Source of the DNA: Nitrososphaerales archaeon
GTDB taxonomy: Archaea > Thermoproteota > Nitrososphaeria > Nitrososphaerales > Gagatemarchaeaceae
DNA: 5,938 bases
Direction: 5' to 3'
Assembly: GCA_030040055.1 (NCBI GenBank)
Contig: JASHUK010000135.1
Location: 1 to 5,938 of the forward strand
The notes under the pieces: model-generated
What the model saw: only the letters and a program-made list of their open reading frames with translations
Database searches by the model: none
Told to the model about the DNA's origin: nothing
Made by a program: the position numbers and the translations under genes
In this document: piece by piece, positions 1 to 4,377 of the stretch
Layout of the letters: each line of letters begins with the position of its first letter
Position numbering within the stretch: the stretch's first letter is position 1

Positions 1-1
1 C

Positions 2-1213
2 CTCCAGGACCTGCCGGGGCCGAAGATCAGGATAGGCAGGATGAAGGGAGGGGCGGCCGACCTTGCGAAGGGGTCCAGCTTCCGCCTGACAGAGGACGAA
101 GTAGAAGGGGACGAGCGGTCCGCGAGCGTCACATATCCGGACTTCCTCCGGTCCCTGAAGAGGGGAGACACCCTTTACGTCGCCGACGGCCTGATCAGGC
201 TGCGGGTGGAGGAAGCCGGCGGGGCGGGGGTGCGCTGCTCCGTGGTCAACGGCGGCGTCCTGTCGTCGGGAAAGGGGATCACGGCCCCCGGGGTCGACCT
301 GAAGCTGCAGTACCCTACTCCTGCCGACGCCGAGCACATCAGGTTCGGCCTCAGGAACGGGGTCGACTTCATCGCCCTCTCCTTCGTGCGCAGCGCGGCA
401 GACGTGAAGGCGGGACGGAAGCTCGTCGGGGAGGAGGCCTTTCTGATAGCCAAGATAGAGAAGCGGGAGGCCGTCGCCGACTTTCGGGGCATCCTTGGCG
501 AGGTCGACGGCGTGATGGTCGCCAGGGGGGACCTGGGGATCAACGTCCCGATCGAGAGGGTCCCTGTCATCCAGAGGAGCGTCATAGCCCAGTGCAACCG
601 CGCCGGGAAGCCGGTCATCGTCGCGACGCAGATGCTGGTCAGCATGGTGAACTCCCCCATGCCCACGAGGGCGGAGGTCACAGACGTGTCGACCGCGATC
701 CTCGAGGGGGCGGACGCGGTGATGCTGTCGGACGAGACCGCCGTGGGGAAGTTCCCGGTGGAGTCGGCCAAGATGCTCGACAAGATCGCCAGGTCCACCG
801 AGGGCGCCTACCCGCACAGCCAGCCGCAGACCGAAGAGGGGTCCCGCGACACGGCCGAGGCCATAGGTAGGGCTGCGTGCCGCCTCGCAGACTACGTGGG
901 GGCGAAGGCGATAGTCGCCCCGACCCAGACGGGCTCGACGGCGAGGCGTGTCGCGATGTTCAGGCCGGCGCAGCCCATAGTGGCCATATGCACTGAGCAG
1001 AGGGTGGCGAGGAGGATGAAGCTCTACCGCGGGGTGATTCCTCTTCTCTCCCGGAAGGTGAACACGGTAGACAAGCTCTTCTCGAGGGCTGAGGCCGCGG
1101 CGCTGGAGCTGGGGCTGGCCAGGCGGGGGGACCGGATCGTCGTCACCTCCGGCACTCCCGGGGTGAAAGGGACTACAGACCTGATCAAGTTCTCCGTGCT
1201 GGGGCGTCCGTAG
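2..1213 (+). CDS. pyk: Pyruvate kinase, 5'-truncated by the window edge
   Basis: Pyruvate kinase makes pyruvate and ATP from phosphoenolpyruvate and ADP, the last step of glycolysis, in the cytosol. The frame is open to the left edge and begins inside the conserved DLPGPKIR segment (nt 8-31), so the ATG at 41 is internal. About 65 N-terminal residues should lie upstream; 403 are visible, against about 470 in the family. In order come the B-domain lid, GVDFIALSFVR, the active-site signature with catalytic Lys in AKIEK (Lys codon 452-454), the metal-binding ARGDLG (521-538), ATQML, PTRAEVTDV and MLSDETAVG, then the C-terminal domain with TQTGSTAR and a final GTPGVKGTTDLIKF segment. All key residues seen are intact. 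A Lys (codon 23-25) sits where potassium-dependent enzymes have Glu. The 3' end overlaps the convergent helicase gene by 29 bp. Identity is very secure; nothing visible tells how it is regulated. Confidence 0.96.
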   Translation, partial: LQDLPGPKIRIGRMKGGAADLAKGSSFRLTEDEVEGDERSASVTYPDFLRSLKRGDTLYVADGLIRLRVEEAGGAGVRCSVVNGGVLSSGKGITAPGVDLKLQYPTPADAEHIRFGLRNGVDFIALSFVRSAADVKAGRKLVGEEAFLIAKIEKREAVADFRGILGEVDGVMVARGDLGINVPIERVPVIQRSVIAQCNRAGKPVIVATQMLVSMVNSPMPTRAEVTDVSTAILEGADAVMLSDETAVGKFPVESAKMLDKIARSTEGAYPHSQPQTEEGSRDTAEAIGRAACRLADYVGAKAIVAPTQTGSTARRVAMFRPAQPIVAICTEQRVARRMKLYRGVIPLLSRKVNTVDKLFSRAEAAALELGLARRGDRIVVTSGTPGVKGTTDLIKFSVLGRP

Positions 1214-2768
1214 CCCCTCCGAAGAAGTCCAGAAGGGTCGGGTCCTTCAGCTTCCTCTTCCTGGCCGGCTTCTGCTCCTCCTGCACCAGCTCTCTCATCC
1301 TCCCCTGCTTCAGCGTGGTGCTGTAGTAGTAGGGCTCGTCCACGGTCCCCTCCGCGAGGAGTATCACCACTCGGCCCGCGGCCGTCCTGCCCGTCCTTCC
1401 CCGCCTCTGGATGAACCTGATCTCGGAAGGGACGGCCTCGTAGAAGACCACGAGGTCGACGTCGGGGACGTCGAGCCCCTCCTCGCCGATGCTGCTGCTC
1501 ACGAGGACCCTGAACTCCCCGGACCGGAACGCTTCCAGGCTCGCGCGCTGGGTCTCCTGGTCCATCCCCTCGTTCCCCGCCCGGTCGGACTGCCCCACGA
1601 ACCTCCTCGCGTCCAGGCCCGAGGCGGCCAGGCTTCTGACGATCGCCTCTATCGTGTCCCTGTACTGGGTGAACACTATCGCCCTTGAGTCTGGCTTCCT
1701 GGCGAACTGCTCCCCAACTATCTTCCTGACCTCCGCGATCTTGGGGTACTCGACCCCGACGACTTTCGCCGCCTCGTCTTCCACCCTGATCCAGTCCGGC
1801 TCCTTCAGGAGGGCAGAGACCGCCTTCCCCTTGTCGGCGCGACCCCTCACGTTCTCCAGGTACCTTACGAGGGTCTGCGCCCCCTGGGTCTCCGCCACCT
1901 CGAGGGCGTGGAGTATCACGACGGCCTGCGCCTGGTTCATGATGGCCCCGTAGATGTATCCCTTGGGGCCCCCCGAGGCCTGGGCGGCGCGCAGGCGGGC
2001 AGAGATTGTGCTCCTCGCCTCCAGGAGCGCCCTCTTTGACGCCCTCCCTCCCCTGAGGAACCCGCCCGTGGTGAGCTTCCTTACGCGGGCGTTGAATATC
2101 TCCCTCAGCAGGAGGAGGAGCTCGTAGTACTCGTCAGGGACCCGCACCTTGACCACCTGCATCGCGGTCGCCTCCACGTACGGCTCGACGTCCGGGCTGT
2201 CCTCTGTCCTCGCCTCCACCCTGTCGATGAACAGGCTCCTCTTGATCTCCTCAACCCTCTCCCTCGAGGCCCCCGGGGAGGCCGTGAGGCCGAGTATCAG
2301 CGGGTGCGTCGCGTTGTCCTTGTAGGCCTGCGCCAGCTTGGTGTAGGTGTAGTCCTTCACGCTCCGGTGCGCTTCGTCGAAGACCGCGAGGACGACGTCG
2401 GAGAGCGAGATCCTCCCCGACTTCGCGTCGTTGTAGACTGTCTGGGGCGTTGCGAAGACCATCCTCGACTTCAGCCAAAGGACCTCGCGCTCCCCCGGGT
2501 CGACGCTCCCCGTCAGGGATGCGAATGCCGACTGGGGGAGCCCGGCCGCCTCCTTGAAGGTCGCGAGGTGCTGCATGACGAGCGGCCTGGTCGGGGCCAG
2601 GACCATCACCTTGGAGTCTGGGTACTCCTCCAGCCTCCGCTTCGCAACCATCGCGGCGATCAGGGTCTTCCCGAGGCCGGTGGGGAGGACCACCAGGGTG
2701 TTCGACTTCGATGCCACCTCGGCTATCTTGACCTGGTATTCCCTGGCCTCGTGCTTGCCAGACTGCAA
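1185..2768 (-). CDS. Hef/FANCM-like DEAH helicase without nuclease domain
   Basis: Superfamily 2 DNA helicase, closest in recognisable motifs to the helicase half of archaeal Hef (FANCM/Mph1 family), which remodels stalled forks and branched DNA. Numbered from the TTG at 2768, motifs are: RecA1 Walker A PTGLGKT (29-35), APTRPLVMQH (58-67), ATPQT (106-110), DEAH (131-134), TASPG (162-166); a helical insert (about 200-350) with the Hef-like ALEVAETQG; RecA2 with IVFTQYRDT (364-372), GEEGLDVPDVDLVV (428-441) and the arginine-finger motif QRRGRTGR (454-461). Euryarchaeal Hef continues into an XPF-type nuclease plus HhH domain; this 527-residue protein stops after the helicase, with a basic linker (503-508) and a PIP-like DPTLLDFF (509-516). 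The start is TTG (or CTG at 2771), because an in-frame stop lies at 2775-2777 and the first helicase residues follow at once. It is convergent with pyruvate kinase and divergent from the DUF929 gene. Family call is strong; the exact role is inferred. Confidence 0.93.
   Translation of the reverse strand: MQSGKHEAREYQVKIAEVASKSNTLVVLPTGLGKTLIAAMVAKRRLEEYPDSKVMVLAPTRPLVMQHLATFKEAAGLPQSAFASLTGSVDPGEREVLWLKSRMVFATPQTVYNDAKSGRISLSDVVLAVFDEAHRSVKDYTYTKLAQAYKDNATHPLILGLTASPGASRERVEEIKRSLFIDRVEARTEDSPDVEPYVEATAMQVVKVRVPDEYYELLLLLREIFNARVRKLTTGGFLRGGRASKRALLEARSTISARLRAAQASGGPKGYIYGAIMNQAQAVVILHALEVAETQGAQTLVRYLENVRGRADKGKAVSALLKEPDWIRVEDEAAKVVGVEYPKIAEVRKIVGEQFARKPDSRAIVFTQYRDTIEAIVRSLAASGLDARRFVGQSDRAGNEGMDQETQRASLEAFRSGEFRVLVSSSIGEEGLDVPDVDLVVFYEAVPSEIRFIQRRGRTGRTAAGRVVILLAEGTVDEPYYYSTTLKQGRMRELVQEEQKPARKRKLKDPTLLDFFGGATDAPARRT
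1221..1244 (-). other. PIP-like (PCNA-interacting) motif at helicase C-terminus
   Basis: Codons 509-516 of the helicase read DPTLLDFF, eleven residues before the end and just after a basic stretch (ARKRKLK). The canonical PIP box is Q-x-x-h-x-x-a-a. Here the hydrophobic Leu and the two aromatic Phe are in the right places, but Asp replaces Gln. Many archaeal PCNA clients carry such a motif at their extreme C-terminus, and the position here fits. Binding is inferred. Confidence 0.55.
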
Positions 2769-2795
2769 CAGGGTTCAGGCCGTGGCCGTTCTTCC

Positions 2796-2802
2796 TTCTA
2801 AA
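2796..2802 (-). promoter_or_regulatory. Putative TATA box for the helicase gene
   Basis: On the minus strand the sequence reads TTTAGAA, close to the archaeal TATA consensus TTTAWA and one of only two AT-rich islands in this intergenic region. Its centre is about 26-31 bp upstream of the candidate starts at 2771 (CTG) and 2768 (TTG). Transcription would therefore begin within a few bases of the start codon, giving a leaderless or nearly leaderless mRNA. That agrees with the lack of a close Shine-Dalgarno sequence. No clear BRE is seen. Confidence 0.4.
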
Positions 2803-2850
2803 GGCGTTGCACGGGCCGCCCGGGAGTGGGGAGGCGTTCTCACCGCTGGG

Positions 2851-2858
2851 CTTATAGA
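2851..2858 (+). promoter_or_regulatory. Putative TATA box for the DUF929-VKOR operon
   Basis: CTTATAGA stands out in GC-rich surroundings and resembles an archaeal TATA box. Placing transcription start about 26 bp downstream of its centre gives a start near 2881, leaving a leader of about 19 nt before the ATG at 2900. The upstream bases (CGCTGGG) do not form an obvious BRE. It points away from the helicase promoter, so the roughly 130-bp gap appears to serve both transcription units. Confidence 0.42.
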
Positions 2859-2889
2859 TAGGAGAGCCTGCCCAGTGCTCATCTTCCTT

Positions 2890-2894
2890 GAAGG
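2890..2894 (+). promoter_or_regulatory. Weak ribosome binding site before the DUF929 gene
   Basis: GAAGG lies 5 nt before the ATG at 2900, a normal spacing, though the match to the archaeal anti-Shine-Dalgarno is only partial. It favours ATG 2900 over the in-frame TTG at 2888, which would overlap this site and add only MKAR to the protein. Confidence 0.35.
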
Positions 2895-2899
2895 CCCGC

Positions 2900-3766
2900 A
2901 TGAAGCGGAGGGACCGCAACAGGAGACTCACAATCATCGCTGCGGTGGTCATCGTCGCCGTGTCGCTTGTGGCTGGGCTGTATGTTGCGCTGAGCAGCAC
3001 CGGCCCGTCGGGGCGCGACAAGTACGACGGGGAGCTGATCCCGACGACGCTCGCGACCGACCTGAAGTCTCTGTCCCAGCCGCCGTACGGGCCGTCGGGG
3101 GTCCCGCTGCTGACGACCTCCGTGTTCTCCAGCGCTTCAGGCAGCCCCTACGTCAAGGACGGCAAGCCGATAGTCGTGTACATCGGGGGCGAGTTCTGCC
3201 CGTACTGCGCCGTCGAAAGGTGGACCATAATCATCGCCCTGTCCAGGTTCGGCAACTTCACGAACCTGCACTACATGACCTCGGCAGACGACGACGGCGA
3301 CTACTCCACCTTCACCTTCACGGGGAGCAGCTACTCCAGCAACTACGTCGTGTTCCAGCCGTTCGAAATGTACAACAGGAGCCGGGCGGTGGTCCTCACG
3401 CCGCCGTCCAACTACACGTCGGAGAACCCGAACGGGGGAATCCCCTTCGTCAACGTCGGGAACTCCTATCTTCTGACCGGCTCGATCATACCCAACCCCG
3501 GCATCCTGGGCTCGATGAACTGGACCCAGATAATCACAGGGATCAAGGGCAACGGGACCCTCGGCACCCAGATCAAGGAGGGGGCCAACGCGATCACCAC
3601 GCTCATCTGCAAGGTCACCGACAACAAGCCCGGGTCGGTCTGCGGCCAGTCGGTGATACAGCTGTCCGAGACCGAGTTGACTTCATACTCGCCCAGCGGG
3701 CCCTCGTCGTCTTCCTTGGTGGCCAACCTCCTCGCGGCGCCTGCTTCCAGGCCCGACCTGCCATGA
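2900..3766 (+). CDS. DUF929 membrane-anchored thioredoxin-like protein (CPYC)
   Basis: The 288-residue protein has a basic N-terminus (KRRDRNRR), one hydrophobic segment (about 10-31) and a large soluble domain. The positive-inside rule places that domain outside the cytoplasm. The family is recognised by YIGGEFCPYCAVERW followed by LSRFGNFTNLHYM, typical of archaeal DUF929 proteins. Its redox site is C100-P-Y-C103, and GGIPF (179-183) may hold the cis-proline loop of a thioredoxin fold. A second cysteine pair, C237 and C248, lies near the C-terminus. Five N-x-S/T sequons (N119, N159, N171, N207, N218) fit a glycosylated surface protein. The tail (264-288) is Ser/Pro/Ala-rich and probably disordered. 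It precedes a VKOR gene by 16 bp, so a DsbA-like thiol oxidase recharged by VKOR is the best inference; an isomerase or reductase role is possible. ATG 2900 was chosen over TTG 2888 from the ribosome-site spacing. Confidence 0.88.
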   Translation: MKRRDRNRRLTIIAAVVIVAVSLVAGLYVALSSTGPSGRDKYDGELIPTTLATDLKSLSQPPYGPSGVPLLTTSVFSSASGSPYVKDGKPIVVYIGGEFCPYCAVERWTIIIALSRFGNFTNLHYMTSADDDGDYSTFTFTGSSYSSNYVVFQPFEMYNRSRAVVLTPPSNYTSENPNGGIPFVNVGNSYLLTGSIIPNPGILGSMNWTQIITGIKGNGTLGTQIKEGANAITTLICKVTDNKPGSVCGQSVIQLSETELTSYSPSGPSSSSLVANLLAAPASRPDLP

Positions 3767-3770
3767 GGGG
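3765..3770 (+). promoter_or_regulatory. Possible ribosome binding site for the VKOR gene
   Basis: GAGGGG overlaps the stop codon of the DUF929 gene and ends 12 nt before the TTG at 3783. The spacing is longer than ideal. Its overlap with the upstream stop suggests translational coupling, in which a ribosome ending on the first gene restarts on the second. Confidence 0.3.
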
Positions 3771-3782
3771 CAGTTCCGCCGC

Positions 3783-4340
3783 TTGAAGCTCAGGATCAGC
3801 AGGCTGAAGCTCGTCCTGCTGATGGCCATGTCCGTCTTCGGGCTGTGGGCGTCCTCCATGGTCCTCCTGATCTACTACCTTCTGAAGCAGCAGCTCCCGA
3901 TCTGCGGTAGCCCGTCCACCAAGGTGGGCGGGATCACCTTCGACTGCAACCTGGTGCTCGGCAGCAAGTACAGCCAGGTTTTCGGCATCCCGCTGGAGCT
4001 GTTCGCGGTGGTCTACTTCATAATCAACCTCTTCCTTGTCTACCTGATTGCGTTCGGGAGCCAGTCGATTTTCAACAAGGCCCTGGACATCCTCTTCGGC
4101 TGGAGGTTCCTCGGGCTGGCCATCGTCCCGTACCTGGTGACGGTCGAGCTGTTCATCCTCCACGCAGTCTGCGTCTACTGCACGATAATGCACGTGTCCA
4201 TCATCGCGGACTTCATCATCATAAGCTACTTCCTGTTCTACAAGGGGCTGGGCGAGGAGGAGGCGGCGCAGGTGGAAGTCCCGGCTCCCGGCGGGGCCCT
4301 CGCCCTGAACGGGCCTGCTTCCGGCTCCGCCTCTGGCTGA
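3783..4340 (+). CDS. VKOR-family membrane thiol oxidoreductase
   Basis: Vitamin K epoxide reductase homologue of 185 residues. Prokaryotic VKORs accept electrons from a secreted thioredoxin-like protein and pass them to membrane quinone, as DsbB does. Hydrophobic segments lie at about 10-34, 65-91, 109-128 and 131-153, matching the four-helix VKOR bundle. The first loop carries C41 and C55, followed by a Ser and the family motif VFGIP (66-70). The quinone-side active site is C130-V-Y-C133 (nt 4170-4181), followed by TIMH. All four catalytic cysteines are therefore present. No fused thioredoxin domain follows. The tail (157-185) is acidic, then Ala/Gly/Pro-rich, and looks unstructured. The start is TTG: the next Met lies inside the first helix, and the basic MKLRISRLK end suits a cytoplasmic N-terminus. 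It sits 16 bp after the DUF929 gene, clearly co-transcribed, which points to that protein as its redox partner. Confidence 0.92.
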   Translation: MKLRISRLKLVLLMAMSVFGLWASSMVLLIYYLLKQQLPICGSPSTKVGGITFDCNLVLGSKYSQVFGIPLELFAVVYFIINLFLVYLIAFGSQSIFNKALDILFGWRFLGLAIVPYLVTVELFILHAVCVYCTIMHVSIIADFIIISYFLFYKGLGEEEAAQVEVPAPGGALALNGPASGSASG

Positions 4341-4360
4341 CCCCGACCTGACCCGACTTC

Positions 4361-4377
4361 GGCCTCAGTACGAGGCC
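4361..4377. repeat. Short GC-rich inverted repeat between convergent genes
   Basis: GGCCTC (4361-4366) and GAGGCC (4372-4377) can form a perfect 6-bp stem with a 5-nt loop. It begins 20 nt after the VKOR stop and covers the DUF885 stop codon. No T-run follows on either strand, so it is not a standard archaeal or bacterial terminator. It could help define the mRNA end, or be chance in GC-rich DNA. Confidence 0.25.

Noticed and set aside
41..43. ATG at 41 as the pyruvate kinase start
   Set aside because: The frame continues to base 2 and encodes the conserved DLPGPKIR segment, so this Met is internal.
2760..2800. Possible frameshift giving the helicase a longer N-terminus
   Set aside because: The other frame upstream (reading GLNPVAVWQARG) does not resemble a helicase N-terminus, and the frame from TTG 2768 already contains the EYQ motif expected just before Walker A.
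2888..2890. TTG as the start of the DUF929 gene
   Set aside because: ATG at 2900 has a GAAGG at normal spacing and still leaves the basic segment and membrane anchor intact. TTG cannot be fully excluded.
2251..3021. Long minus-strand open frame overlapping the helicase start and the DUF929 start
   Set aside because: Its product is Arg/Gly/Pro-rich with no domain, and it runs out of frame through conserved helicase motifs. It is a by-product of high GC content.
2554..3786. 410-codon plus-strand open frame across the helicase 5' end and the DUF929 gene
   Set aside because: It lies antisense to the helicase and out of frame with the CPYC-containing DUF929 frame. Its product is compositionally biased and matches nothing recognised.
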